Notes under the pieces: model-generated
Told to the model about the DNA's origin: nothing
Databases searched by the model: none
Seen by the model: the letters and a program-made list of their open reading frames with translations, nothing else
Part shown: positions 16,537-25,394 of the stretch, in pieces
How positions within the stretch are numbered: position 1 is the stretch's first letter
Layout: each line of letters opens with the position of its first letter
Translations under genes and position numbers: made by a program
Source of the DNA: an uncultured Pelagibacteraceae bacterium
Lineage (GTDB): Bacteria; Pseudomonadota; Alphaproteobacteria; Pelagibacterales; Pelagibacteraceae
Direction: 5' to 3'
Assembly (NCBI GenBank): GCA_902594825.1
Contig: CACJNO010000005.1
Coordinates: 1 to 36,199, forward strand
Length of the DNA stretch: 36,199 nucleotides

Positions 16537-16561
16537 TACTGTACCCAAATATGGAGGTCTA

Positions 16562-17848
16562 ATGTTAGATAACTACTTTAACTATAAAAAACATAAGACT
16601 GATTTTAAAACTGAAGTTGTAGCTGGGGTTTCGACTTTCTTAACCATGGCTTACATCATGTTTTTAAATCCAGTCATATTAGCTGATGGTGGCTTTGACT
16701 TTGGTGGTGTATTTACCGCTACAGCATGTGCAACAGCACTTGCATGTTTTATCGCCGCTTTTTATGCAAAGACCTGGCCTGTTGGACTAGCACCTGGTAT
16801 GGGAATAAATGCATTTATTGCATACGGTGTTTGTCTTGGAATGGAATACACTCCTGCAGAAGCATTAGGAGCTGTATTAGTTGCCGGTGTGGTGTTCTTA
16901 ATTATTTCACTTACACCAATAAGAGCCTGGTTAATTAACTCAATTCCAAAAAGCTTAAAGCTTGGTATTGGAGCAGGAATAGGAATGTTCCTTGCAATTA
17001 TTGGATTTGAAATTATGGGATTAACTGCGGATAATCCTGTAACTTTAGTTCAATTAGGGGATTTATCAAATCCTCTTCTTTTACTTGGTGCTGGAGCTTT
17101 TATCTCTATGATCGTGATGGAGAAAAAAGGAATTAAAGGAAACATAATCATTGGTATACTTGTATTTAGTGCTATAGCTTGGTTAACCGGTGTCGGAAAG
17201 TTTAATGGTGTTGTTTCTACGCCACCACCGATGACTTATTTATTTGAGTTTGATCTTGGCGCTGCGCTATCTGCATCAATGGTTACTGTTGTTTTTACTT
17301 TATTCTTTATAGACTTTTTTGATACAGCTGGAACACTTACTAGTGTTGCTAATGTAGCAGGAAAAATTGGTAGAGATGGTAAAATTGAGGACATTGATAA
17401 AGCTATGCTTTCTGACAGTGTTTCTACAGTTGCAGGTGCAATGATGGGAACATCTACAGTAACTACATATGTAGAGTCAGCTGCTGGAGTTAAAGCTGGT
17501 GGTAAAACTGGAATGACATCATTAGTAATAGGTATACTATTCTTATTATGTTTATTTTTTAGTCCATTAGCTACAAGCTTACCAAAAGAAATAGATGGTG
17601 CAGCTTTAATTTATATTGCAACACTATTTGTTAGAAATATTACAGATATTGAATGGGATGATATTGCTGAGTCAGGACCTGCTGTTCTTGCTATGTTGGC
17701 TATGCCATTTACATATTCTATTTCTCATGGAATAGCTCTAGCATTTATAGCTTATGCTGCTATCAAAATTCTTACTGGTAGATTTGATGTAAGCCCAGCT
17801 ATTTGGGTAATTGCTGCACTTAGTGTAGTAAGTTTTGCAGTAGCTTAA
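16562..17848 (+). CDS. NCS2/AzgA-type purine permease
   Basis: Inner-membrane nucleobase importer of the AzgA-like branch of NCS2 (adenine, guanine, hypoxanthine or xanthine). The 428 residues form many hydrophobic helices. AzgA signatures are clear: GLAPGMGINAFIAYGV near residue 75 and GTSTVTTYVESAAGVKAGGKTGM in the second half. GGAGG four or five bases before the ATG gives an unusually strong ribosome site. It faces the purine-degradation run convergently with a terminator between. Given its neighbours it probably supplies guanine, xanthine or hypoxanthine. Confidence 0.92.
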   Translation: MLDNYFNYKKHKTDFKTEVVAGVSTFLTMAYIMFLNPVILADGGFDFGGVFTATACATALACFIAAFYAKTWPVGLAPGMGINAFIAYGVCLGMEYTPAEALGAVLVAGVVFLIISLTPIRAWLINSIPKSLKLGIGAGIGMFLAIIGFEIMGLTADNPVTLVQLGDLSNPLLLLGAGAFISMIVMEKKGIKGNIIIGILVFSAIAWLTGVGKFNGVVSTPPPMTYLFEFDLGAALSASMVTVVFTLFFIDFFDTAGTLTSVANVAGKIGRDGKIEDIDKAMLSDSVSTVAGAMMGTSTVTTYVESAAGVKAGGKTGMTSLVIGILFLLCLFFSPLATSLPKEIDGAALIYIATLFVRNITDIEWDDIAESGPAVLAMLAMPFTYSISHGIALAFIAYAAIKILTGRFDVSPAIWVIAALSVVSFAVA

Positions 17849-17865
17849 AGATAATTACATGAAAG

Positions 17866-17896
17866 AGGCGGTCTAAATTTTAGATCGCCTTTTTTA
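17866..17896 (+). terminator. Rho-independent terminator after the purine permease
   Basis: AGGCGGTCTA (17866-17875) pairs with TAGATCGCCT (17881-17890) with one GU wobble, then six T. It ends the permease transcript; the T-run overlaps the stop of the opposing phosphoribosyltransferase gene. Confidence 0.85.
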
Positions 17897-18418
17897 TTTC
17901 TGGTGTCTTTTTTTAATTTCTTCGATTCTAATTTCTTCGTAAATTTCAAATGGTTGAACAATCCAAGGATTATCTTCCAATCTTGTTGCACAAAAATCTG
18001 GTTCAAATGTAGATTTTTTTTTTTTCCAAAGTGTTGCGGTTCTAATTTCGTCTATTTTACCTTTTATTGGTTCATATTTTTTTAACCAATCTATACTTTT
18101 ATTAAAAGTTATCCCTGTATCTGATAGATCATCACAAAGTAATATTCTACCTCCCATATTTGGGGCGATAGAACTCATTTCTCTTGAAAAAACTATGTCA
18201 CCTTGTTCATCCTCGACACCTTTACCGCTATAAGATTCAACAGCAAGATAGGCACACTTAAGTTTAAAAATTCTACTTAAAACATCAATCATAGGTGCAG
18301 CACCTCTCATAATTCCGATTAATATTGTGGGCTTATAACCACTCTCATCTATTTTTATAGCCAGTTTTTCTACAGTGTTGTTATATTCTTCCCAATTAAC
18401 AATTAATTTATCTGACAT
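17894..18418 (-). CDS. Purine phosphoribosyltransferase (xanthine/guanine type)
   Basis: A 174-residue type I PRTase that would join a purine base to PRPP to form the nucleotide. The PRPP-binding motif RILLCDDLSDTGITF is clear at about 91-105, and an upstream loop LIGIMRGAAPMIDVLS binds pyrophosphate. It is last in the purine operon, seven bases after puuD. Xanthine-guanine (Gpt-like) specificity is likely from context, though the base-specific residues cannot be settled by eye. It offers a salvage route competing with degradation. Confidence 0.8.
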   Translation of the reverse strand: MSDKLIVNWEEYNNTVEKLAIKIDESGYKPTILIGIMRGAAPMIDVLSRIFKLKCAYLAVESYSGKGVEDEQGDIVFSREMSSIAPNMGGRILLCDDLSDTGITFNKSIDWLKKYEPIKGKIDEIRTATLWKKKKSTFEPDFCATRLEDNPWIVQPFEIYEEIRIEEIKKRHQK

Positions 18419-18425
18419 ATTTAAT

Positions 18426-19337
18426 TTAGTTTTTGAATAAAAATATTACTGTGGCCAGTATTACCAAAGCAATTATTGATGTAAATAAAATACTTGGTTT
18501 ATCAATATTTCTTCCTCTTAAATTAAAATAATGTCGACCTAGGGCAGAAATAATTGCAATTAAACAAAGAATTAACCAATTATATTTATGGTAAACCAAA
18601 AAACTATAATGGCCTGATAACATTATAAATAACACCAGAAATGTTGAGTAATTATTATGTATTGATCTTTGCTTAGCAGCTAAAGATAAGCTCATATCAA
18701 ATTCTTTATTATTTTTGCTACTATTTATTATATTCATTTGATTTGGAATTATTACCGTAAAAACATTTGCAAACATATTTGTTCCTATAATTAGACCAAC
18801 ACTCAAAAATGCAAATTTTGCTCCAAATATTTTTGTCAAACCAAATGATAAAGTAGCTAATAAAATTAACATTGTGCTCAAAAATAAAAAATTATTTTTT
18901 ATAAGTCTTGATTTGCACAAAAAGTCATAAATAACCCAAGATAAGATTAAAGATAAAACTGAGTATGAAATTGCAGCTAATGGAGATAAAACTAAAACTC
19001 TTTTATCAACCATCAACACACCAGAGTTATAGTAATATATTACTGCTAATAATAGTATTCCAGTGATGAATGTTAAATAACTTTGCCACTTAAATATTAC
19101 AAGTTGATTTAAATAAGATTTATTTGGAGAAGTTTTTAATCTAGATAATTTATAAAAGAAACCTGAATGCATCAGATATCCTTCACCGTCTATATATTTA
19201 GAGTCTATATTTTTATTTAATTTATTATCCAAATAATTAAATAAAAAACTATTTCCAACCCACAAAATCGCAAATAACACATGTCCCCATCTTAATATTG
19301 CTTCTGACCACTTAAGTACGTATGTGATGATTTCCAT
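18426..19337 (-). CDS. puuD: Membrane urate oxidase PuuD, without the cytochrome c domain
   Basis: PuuD is the integral-membrane, cytochrome-linked urate oxidase that makes 5-hydroxyisourate. The N-terminus shows the family pattern ILRWGHVLFAILWVGNSFLF, then YLMHSGFFYKLSRLKTSPN, and about eight hydrophobic segments with conserved His. Known PuuD proteins carry a C-terminal cytochrome c domain with CxxCH; here the 303-residue protein ends after the last helix and has no CxxCH. It must pass electrons to a separate carrier, or be altered in role. It is adjacent to guaD (no gap) and just upstream of the PRTase. Context strongly supports the call. Confidence 0.85.
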   Translation of the reverse strand: MEIITYVLKWSEAILRWGHVLFAILWVGNSFLFNYLDNKLNKNIDSKYIDGEGYLMHSGFFYKLSRLKTSPNKSYLNQLVIFKWQSYLTFITGILLLAVIYYYNSGVLMVDKRVLVLSPLAAISYSVLSLILSWVIYDFLCKSRLIKNNFLFLSTMLILLATLSFGLTKIFGAKFAFLSVGLIIGTNMFANVFTVIIPNQMNIINSSKNNKEFDMSLSLAAKQRSIHNNYSTFLVLFIMLSGHYSFLVYHKYNWLILCLIAIISALGRHYFNLRGRNIDKPSILFTSIIALVILATVIFLFKN

Positions 19338-19808
19338 TTAATATTTAATTTTATCTTCTTTGTTTTGCCAAATTTTGAATGCTTCAAGTGCTTCATCCCT
19401 ATTTATTTGAATCATTTTAATTTTTCTTTCATTGATATCTTTTTTAACTTCTGAATAGATAAAGGAGTCATCAAAATCTATATCTTTTGCATCCATTCTG
19501 GTATTTGCATAATATATATTATCCACATGAGACCAGTATATTGCAGATAAACACATAGGACATGGTTCACAACTTGTATACAGATCACATCCCTTTAAAA
19601 AAAAATTATTTAATTTTGTACATGCATTTCGAATAGCAACTATTTCTGCGTGTGCTGTTGGATCATTGTTTGATGTCACTTGATTATGGCCTTCAGCAAT
19701 TATTTGATTATCCTTCACTATAACACAACCAAATGGGCCACCTTTGGCTTTTGCACTTTTTATAGAAAGCTCAATGGCTTTTAACATAAATTGAGAATTG
19801 TTAGACAT
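19338..19808 (-). CDS. guaD: Guanine deaminase (CDA-fold type)
   Basis: Zinc-dependent deamination of guanine to xanthine. The zinc motif is complete: TAHAEIVAIR with His53 and Glu55, and SCEPCPMCLSAIYWS with Cys83 and Cys86. The C-terminal FDDSFIYSEV region is typical of the B. subtilis GuaD group rather than tRNA adenosine deaminase. Length 156 matches. It lies four bases after xdhB and abuts puuD, consistent with guanine feeding into xanthine oxidation. Confidence 0.9.
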   Translation of the reverse strand: MSNNSQFMLKAIELSIKSAKAKGGPFGCVIVKDNQIIAEGHNQVTSNNDPTAHAEIVAIRNACTKLNNFFLKGCDLYTSCEPCPMCLSAIYWSHVDNIYYANTRMDAKDIDFDDSFIYSEVKKDINERKIKMIQINRDEALEAFKIWQNKEDKIKY

Positions 19809-19812
19809 ATGT

Positions 19813-22116
19813 TTAAACTATATTTTTTAATTTCTTTATACTCAATAATATTTTTTCAGGTGTTGCTGGAGCATTAATAACAGGTGTCTTTTTATAATTT
19901 ACTGTAGATGCAATTGCATCTTTAATTGCAAAAAAAACGCTCATTGCAAGCATAAGTGGAGGTTCTCCAGTAGTCTTTGCTTTGTTTACAACCTTTTCAA
20001 CATTTAGACCTTTTTTAAAAATTTCAACATTAAATTTTTTGGGAATATCATTTATTGCAGGAATTTTATATGTGGATGGGGAGAATGTTTTTATTTTTCC
20101 TGACTTATCCCAAACAACTTCTTCCATTGTTAGCCATCCTTGGCCCTGCACAAAACCCCCTTCTATTTGTCCACGTTCTAGTGCTGGATTAATTGCATTT
20201 CCAACATCATGTAAAATATCAACTCTGTCTAAAACACTTTCACCAGTAAAGGTATCAATAGTGACCTCTGTTACAGCAGCACCATAACAAAAATAATAAA
20301 AAGGTCTGCCTTTGAATATTTTTTTATTGAAATTAATTTTTGGTGTAGAATAAAAACCTGAAGAAGAAAGAGATATTCTATTTAAATAAGCCTCTTTAAT
20401 TATATGTTCAAAATTAAAAATTCTATTTCCAATATAAATATTTCCATTTTTATATAAAGGTTCAGTTTTTGAGAATATTTTATACTTTTTTTTAATAAAA
20501 TTATTTAAATTTGACTTAATTTTTGAAACAGCATTCAGAGTAGCTGCTCCATTCAAATCAGTTGTCGAAGAAGCTGCACTAGCTGAAGTGTTAGGAACTT
20601 TTGATGTATTAGTAGATGAAATTTGTACTTTTTCATAAGGTAAACCAAATGAGTTTGCTACTAGCTGTGCAATTTTTGTATGTGTGCCCTGACCCATTTC
20701 TATACCACCATGATTCATATGAATACTTCCGTCTGTATAAACATGAACAAGAGCGCCAGCTTGATTAAGATGTATAGTTGTAAAAGATATTCCAAATTTG
20801 ACAGGCGTTATTGCAATACCTTTTTTTTTAAATCTATTTTTTTGATTAAATTTTTTGATTTCACTATACCTTTTTTTGTAATTTGATTTAGTTTTTAGAT
20901 CATCAAAAATTTCATTAATAACATTGTCATTAATTTTCATTCCATAATGAGTTATATTTCTATTTTTTTTGCCATAAAAATTCCTCATTCTAACTTCAGA
21001 AGGATCTTTTTTTAGATGTCGAGCTATGTTGTCGATAATATTTTCAATAGCCATCATTCCTTGATTACCACCAAAACCTCTAAAAGCTGTTGAAGATGCA
21101 GTATTAGTTTTGCACAAATAATTTTTTATTTCTAAATTTGTTAGACAATATGCGTTATCAATATGTAATAAAGCTCTTTCATTTATTGCAAGTGAAAGAT
21201 CTGGAGACATTCCACATCGAGATGCAAGTTTTAATTTTAAACCATTAATACAACCATCATCATCAAATCCTACCTCATAATCAGAATAAAAATCATGTCT
21301 TTTTCCAGTTATGATTATATCATCATCTCTATCCAATCTAAGCTTTATTGGTTTTTTAGTTTTATGAGATAAGAGTGCACAAATAGCAGAAGTCATAAAA
21401 TTAGTTTCCTTACCACCAAACCCCCCTCCAATTCTTCTAACCAAAACATCAATTGAGTTACTTTTTTGATTTAACATTTTTGCAATAATCTGTTGTGTTT
21501 CTGACGGATGTTGGGTCGAACTATAAACTGTATAATTGTTGTCTTCTTTAGGGATCACAAAAGCAACCTGTCCCTCTAAATAAAAATGTTCTTGGCTTCC
21601 AGTTGTAAAATTACCTTTAATTTTATTTTTTGACTTTTCTATTTCTTGATTTGGATTACCTTTTTTTATTACTCTAGGTTTAAATAATAAACTATTTTTT
21701 TTTAAAGCATCATCAATTGTAACTATTGGTTTTAAGTTTTGATAAAAAACTTTTGCCTTTAAAACAGCTTTTCTAGCAAGTTCCATTGAAGTTGCAGCAA
21801 CTGCAAAAAGTGGTTGCCCATAATATTCTACTTTATTTTGAGGAAAAATGGGATCACCATCAAATACAGGTCCTACGTCATTGCGACCTGGTATATCAGA
21901 ATGAGTAACTATAGATACAATTCCTTCACTATTTTTAACAGCATTTAAATCAATATTTTTAATCTTTGCATGTGCATTTGTACTCCAACCTATAGCACCA
22001 TAAAGTGTATTTGGTTGTTCACTTATATCATCAGTATATTTAGCTAATCCTGAAACATGTTTGGCTCCACTGTCATGAGGTATACTTTTATTAAATAAAG
22101 AATTATCACTTTTCAT
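19813..22116 (-). CDS. xdhB: Xanthine dehydrogenase molybdopterin-binding subunit
   Basis: Large catalytic subunit (767 residues) of bacterial xanthine dehydrogenase, oxidising hypoxanthine and xanthine to urate. Molybdopterin-binding segments are visible in order: GGGFGGKETNFM, TAFRGFGGNQGM, EMGQGTHTKIAQLVANSFG, ASSTTDLNGAA and the active-site Glu region KTTGEPPLMLAMSVFFAIKDA. Its ATG shares bases with the xdhA stop (TGATG), so it is translationally coupled. No xdhC maturation gene is in the window. Confidence 0.96.
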   Translation of the reverse strand: MKSDNSLFNKSIPHDSGAKHVSGLAKYTDDISEQPNTLYGAIGWSTNAHAKIKNIDLNAVKNSEGIVSIVTHSDIPGRNDVGPVFDGDPIFPQNKVEYYGQPLFAVAATSMELARKAVLKAKVFYQNLKPIVTIDDALKKNSLLFKPRVIKKGNPNQEIEKSKNKIKGNFTTGSQEHFYLEGQVAFVIPKEDNNYTVYSSTQHPSETQQIIAKMLNQKSNSIDVLVRRIGGGFGGKETNFMTSAICALLSHKTKKPIKLRLDRDDDIIITGKRHDFYSDYEVGFDDDGCINGLKLKLASRCGMSPDLSLAINERALLHIDNAYCLTNLEIKNYLCKTNTASSTAFRGFGGNQGMMAIENIIDNIARHLKKDPSEVRMRNFYGKKNRNITHYGMKINDNVINEIFDDLKTKSNYKKRYSEIKKFNQKNRFKKKGIAITPVKFGISFTTIHLNQAGALVHVYTDGSIHMNHGGIEMGQGTHTKIAQLVANSFGLPYEKVQISSTNTSKVPNTSASAASSTTDLNGAATLNAVSKIKSNLNNFIKKKYKIFSKTEPLYKNGNIYIGNRIFNFEHIIKEAYLNRISLSSSGFYSTPKINFNKKIFKGRPFYYFCYGAAVTEVTIDTFTGESVLDRVDILHDVGNAINPALERGQIEGGFVQGQGWLTMEEVVWDKSGKIKTFSPSTYKIPAINDIPKKFNVEIFKKGLNVEKVVNKAKTTGEPPLMLAMSVFFAIKDAIASTVNYKKTPVINAPATPEKILLSIKKLKNIV

Positions 22117-23552
22117 CAGTTAATCCTAATATTACTATTAGTGTTTATTTCATAAAAAAATTTCATTAAAAGATTTCTAGCAATTTCGATTCTATAATTT
22201 TTACTTGCTCTCATGTCATCAATAGGTGAAAAATCATCCTCAATCAAATTCTGAGCATTTAAAAAAAGTTCCTCAGAGAACACTGAATTATTTAGTTTTT
22301 TTTCAATCAATGTTGCGCGCTTTGGTATTTCTGACATGCCACCATAAGCAATTTTTGCGTCTATTATCCTTTTATTTTTAATCAAAAAGTTGAATGAGGC
22401 ACATACAGTTGAAATATCATCATCAAATCTTTTTGATATTTTGTATGCTCTAAAATAATTTTTTTTATTTATCGGTATTTTTACTGAATAAACAAAATCA
22501 CCTTTTTTAAGTTTTGTTTTTCTATAAGAAATAAAAAATTTATTCAGAGGTATGATTTCTAGACCACTTTTATTATTAATTTTAACAACTGCATCTAAAC
22601 TTAACAATAAAGGTAAAGTATCACCAATTGGTGATGCTGTAGCAATATTTCCAGATATTGTTCCAACATTTCTTATTTGAACTGATCCATATCTTTTCAA
22701 TATGTTATAAAAATCTAAATAATGAGATTTAATTATATTCTGAAAATCATATAAAGAAACTCCAGCTCCAATTTCAATAAAATTTTTGTTTTTCTTAACA
22801 AAATTTAATTCTTTAACAGAATTCAGTGAAATAATATTTTTTATTTCTCCTCTTAGTTTTGTAACCTCTAATGATAAATCAGTTCCACCACTTAAAAAAT
22901 GAGCATTAGGATTTTTTTTAATAATCTTTTTTAAACTATTTATAGATTTTGGTGAAAAATATTTTTTATCTTTATAAGAAATTTCGATTTCATTGTTATT
23001 AATTTTTTTTAGTAACTTAATAATTTTTATCTGATCTTTTTTAAAATGATCATTGTCTTTTTTATTATTTAAGCTTTTAGCTGCCTCAATAATTGGTCTA
23101 TATCCTGTGCACCTACATAAATTACCAGAGAGTGTTTCTTCAATAATTTCATTATTGAATTTTTTAAAATTTTTATACATTGCAAATAAAGACATAATAA
23201 ACCCTGGAGTACAAAAACCGCATTGTGAACCATGAAATTTTACCATTGCTTCTTGAATAGGGTGTAATTGATTTTTTTTAGACATTAAATTTTCTACTAA
23301 AATTAAATGTTTTCCATTGAGTGAAGGTAAAAAACTTATACAAGAATTGATTGATTTATATATCAGCTTTGAATTTTTTAATTCTCCAAGAACTACTGTG
23401 CAAGCACCACACCCACCCTCTGCACATCCTTCTTTAGTTCCAATTTTTTTTAAATCATTTCTAATGTAATCTAGAACTGTTTTATTAGGATCAGGATTTT
23501 TTATACTACAAATTTGGTTATTATAGATAAATTGAATAGTGTTGGAAACCAT
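22116..23552 (-). CDS. xdhA: Xanthine dehydrogenase FeS/FAD subunit
   Basis: Small subunit (478 residues) with an N-terminal plant-type 2Fe-2S domain (Cys43, 48, 51, 71: EGCAEGGCGACTVVLGE), a second 2Fe-2S domain (CGFCTPGF at 111-118 and CRCTGYRP at 146-153), then an FAD domain with FLSGGTDLSLEVTKLRG and GNIATASPIGDTLP. It relays electrons from the molybdenum site to NAD+ or another acceptor. It overlaps uraH and xdhB by one base each. Confidence 0.96.
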   Translation of the reverse strand: MVSNTIQFIYNNQICSIKNPDPNKTVLDYIRNDLKKIGTKEGCAEGGCGACTVVLGELKNSKLIYKSINSCISFLPSLNGKHLILVENLMSKKNQLHPIQEAMVKFHGSQCGFCTPGFIMSLFAMYKNFKKFNNEIIEETLSGNLCRCTGYRPIIEAAKSLNNKKDNDHFKKDQIKIIKLLKKINNNEIEISYKDKKYFSPKSINSLKKIIKKNPNAHFLSGGTDLSLEVTKLRGEIKNIISLNSVKELNFVKKNKNFIEIGAGVSLYDFQNIIKSHYLDFYNILKRYGSVQIRNVGTISGNIATASPIGDTLPLLLSLDAVVKINNKSGLEIIPLNKFFISYRKTKLKKGDFVYSVKIPINKKNYFRAYKISKRFDDDISTVCASFNFLIKNKRIIDAKIAYGGMSEIPKRATLIEKKLNNSVFSEELFLNAQNLIEDDFSPIDDMRASKNYRIEIARNLLMKFFYEINTNSNIRIN

Positions 23553-23902
23553 TAGCTTCCTCTATAAGTTGAATAACTCCAAGGTGAGACTAACAAAGGT
23601 ACATGATAATTTTCTTGATTGTTAGAAATACCAAATCTAACAACTACATCATCTAAAAATGGAAAATCTTTATTCTCAATAATTTTATTAAAATAATCGC
23701 CAATATAAAAAACAAGCTCATATTTACCCAACTTAAATTTTTCTTTTTCAACTAATGGCTGATCTGACCTTCCATCATTATTTAAAACTAAAGCATTAAT
23801 TTTTTCTTTTTTATCTCCATTTATAAAAAAAAGATCTACTTTAATTCCTTTACCTGGTTTACCAGAGTAAACATCTAAAACATGAGTTGTTAATTTAGCC
23901 AT
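23552..23902 (-). CDS. uraH: 5-hydroxyisourate hydrolase
   Basis: Transthyretin-like hydrolase that turns 5-hydroxyisourate into OHCU. The signature N-terminus TTHVLDVYSGKPGKG, the central DGRSDQPL and the terminal YRGS (113-116) are all present; 116 residues is the normal length. First gene of the minus-strand purine run, overlapping xdhA by one base. It is divergent from uraD with a 66-base region between them. Confidence 0.95.
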   Translation of the reverse strand: MAKLTTHVLDVYSGKPGKGIKVDLFFINGDKKEKINALVLNNDGRSDQPLVEKEKFKLGKYELVFYIGDYFNKIIENKDFPFLDDVVVRFGISNNQENYHVPLLVSPWSYSTYRGS

Positions 23903-23968
23903 CTGATACTTTATATACTATACAAAAATTCAATAATAAATATATTAAAACATAAAGTCTAAGAGATA

Positions 23969-24463
23969 ATGAAATTTACAAAAAATCTAAATGCTTTATC
24001 TGAAATAGAATTTATATCAATATTCGGAAGTGTATTTGAAAAATCTGAATGGATTGCATATGAAGCATTTAGAGAAAAACCATTTAAAAATTCTAAAGAT
24101 TTGATTGATAAAATGATTAATATTTATAATAAATGTTCTAGAGAAAAAACTGCTGAAATATTCAATTTACATCCAAAATTAGCTATCGAGAAAAAACTTA
24201 CTAAGTTTTCCTCAAAAGAACAAGGTGGGGCTCAATTAGATAAATGTACAGAAGAAGAATTCTTAGAATTTAGCAAATTAAATTCCAATTATGAAAAAAA
24301 ATTTAAGTTCCCTTTTATTATCGCGGTAAAAGGTAAAAATAAAGATCATATACTCAACGATTTTAGAACAAGAATTAATAACAATTATGAAACAGAGTTT
24401 AATGAAGCCAAAATACAAGTGATGAAGATAGCTTTATTACGTCTTGAAGAAATTTTAAATTAG
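23969..24463 (+). CDS. uraD: OHCU decarboxylase
   Basis: Converts 2-oxo-4-hydroxy-4-carboxy-5-ureidoimidazoline to S-allantoin, the last step of urate degradation to allantoin. Typical segments are present: FVEKSEWIAYEA near the N-terminus (read as VFEKSEWIAYEAF), LHPKLAIEK, SSKEQGGAQ with the conserved Ser-Glu-Gln, FPFIIAVKGK and RTRINNNYETEF. 164 residues is standard. AAGAG precedes the ATG. It heads a short plus-strand unit with the DUF1330 gene. Confidence 0.94.
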   Translation: MKFTKNLNALSEIEFISIFGSVFEKSEWIAYEAFREKPFKNSKDLIDKMINIYNKCSREKTAEIFNLHPKLAIEKKLTKFSSKEQGGAQLDKCTEEEFLEFSKLNSNYEKKFKFPFIIAVKGKNKDHILNDFRTRINNNYETEFNEAKIQVMKIALLRLEEILN

Positions 24464-24472
24464 ACATTGCTT

Positions 24473-24772
24473 ATGAAAAAAGGATATTGGATAAGTTTAT
24501 ATCTAAAAATAGATAATCAAGAAAATTTAAAAAAATACGCTGAAACTGTAACACCAATAATAAAAAGTTTTGGTGGAATACCTTTAGTAAGAGGAGGAAT
24601 ACACCAAACATTTGATGGTGATGATTTTCCTAGAACAGTTGTATGGGAATTTCCAAATTATGAACAAGCTTTGAAATGTCATAAATCTAAAGAATATCAA
24701 GCAGGTTGGGATCTAGCCAAAGACACTACAACAAGACACATGCAAATTGTTGAAGGATTTAGTACTGAATAG
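24473..24772 (+). CDS. DUF1330 family protein
   Basis: A 99-residue alpha/beta ferredoxin-like (dimeric alpha-beta barrel) protein of the DUF1330 family. Visible features are KGYWISLYLKI at the start, GGIPLVRGGIHQTFDG in the middle, and WEFPNYEQALKCHKSKEYQ, the common surface of the fold. The start is ATG 24473, nine bases after the uraD stop; a TTG six bases before it is less likely. Its function is unknown; location beside uraD suggests a link to purine breakdown. It overlaps the opposing glycosylase gene by 14 bases. Confidence 0.85.
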   Translation: MKKGYWISLYLKIDNQENLKKYAETVTPIIKSFGGIPLVRGGIHQTFDGDDFPRTVVWEFPNYEQALKCHKSKEYQAGWDLAKDTTTRHMQIVEGFSTE

Positions 24773-25394
24773 GCTCTGGATCAATACTTCTCCATAAATA
24801 CCAAGTAGCGACAGAACAATAAGGTGAAAATCTTTTTCTTAATAAATTTACAAACTTTTCTGGAGGTAAATATTTTTTTTTATAATTTTTTGAAATTGCT
24901 CTTAAAAGACCAATATCTTGAACTGGCCAAATGTTGGATCTGTTATAAGTAAATAATAAAATCATTTCTGCTGACCACCTTCCTATCTGTCTTAATTTTG
25001 ATAAATAAATTATTGCTTCTTCATCATTCATTTTATTAATAAGTTTTGGATTGAAAGATTTATTAAGAATTACTTTTGATAAACTTTTGATACCTAAAAC
25101 TTTTTGTCTACTAAGACCACAACTTTTTAATTGAGAAGAGCTTAATTTTGAGACTATTTTTGCATTAATTTTACCATTACATTTTTTTTTAAATTTTAAG
25201 AAAACAGAATTAGCTGCAGCAACACTAATTTGCTGTCCAATAATACTTTTACATAAAGAAAAAAAGACATCTCTTCTTGACGTTAGAATAATTTCTGAAG
25301 GACTTTGATAATTTTTAATCAATCTAAACATTATACGATCTTTTTTAGATAAATACTTTTTTGCTTTATCCCAATATTTTGGAACTTTAGTCAT
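24759..25394 (-). CDS. HhH-GPD DNA glycosylase (AlkA-like)
   Basis: Base-excision enzyme that likely removes alkylated bases such as 3-methyladenine. The helix-hairpin-helix is LRQIGRWSAEMILL, followed by the catalytic Asp in IWPVQDIGLLRAI. An upstream SIIGQQISVAAA segment is typical. The 211-residue length lacks the N-terminal TBP-like domain of E. coli AlkA, matching the short form. It overlaps the upstream EamA gene by eight bases, so it is co-transcribed. Confidence 0.88.
   Translation of the reverse strand: MTKVPKYWDKAKKYLSKKDRIMFRLIKNYQSPSEIILTSRRDVFFSLCKSIIGQQISVAAANSVFLKFKKKCNGKINAKIVSKLSSSQLKSCGLSRQKVLGIKSLSKVILNKSFNPKLINKMNDEEAIIYLSKLRQIGRWSAEMILLFTYNRSNIWPVQDIGLLRAISKNYKKKYLPPEKFVNLLRKRFSPYCSVATWYLWRSIDPEPIQY

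Noticed and set aside
16348-16548. 66-codon frame upstream of and overlapping the lipoprotein gene
   Set aside because: It overlaps the lipoprotein's signal region in another frame, covers the divergent promoter region and FNR-type palindrome, and shows no domain.
19982-20287. 101-codon plus-strand frame inside xdhB
   Set aside because: It is antisense to well-conserved xdhB motifs and shows no domain; it is a shadow frame.
24467-24472. TTG start for the DUF1330 protein
   Set aside because: The ATG at 24473 begins the conserved KKGYWISLYLK strand and gives normal length.
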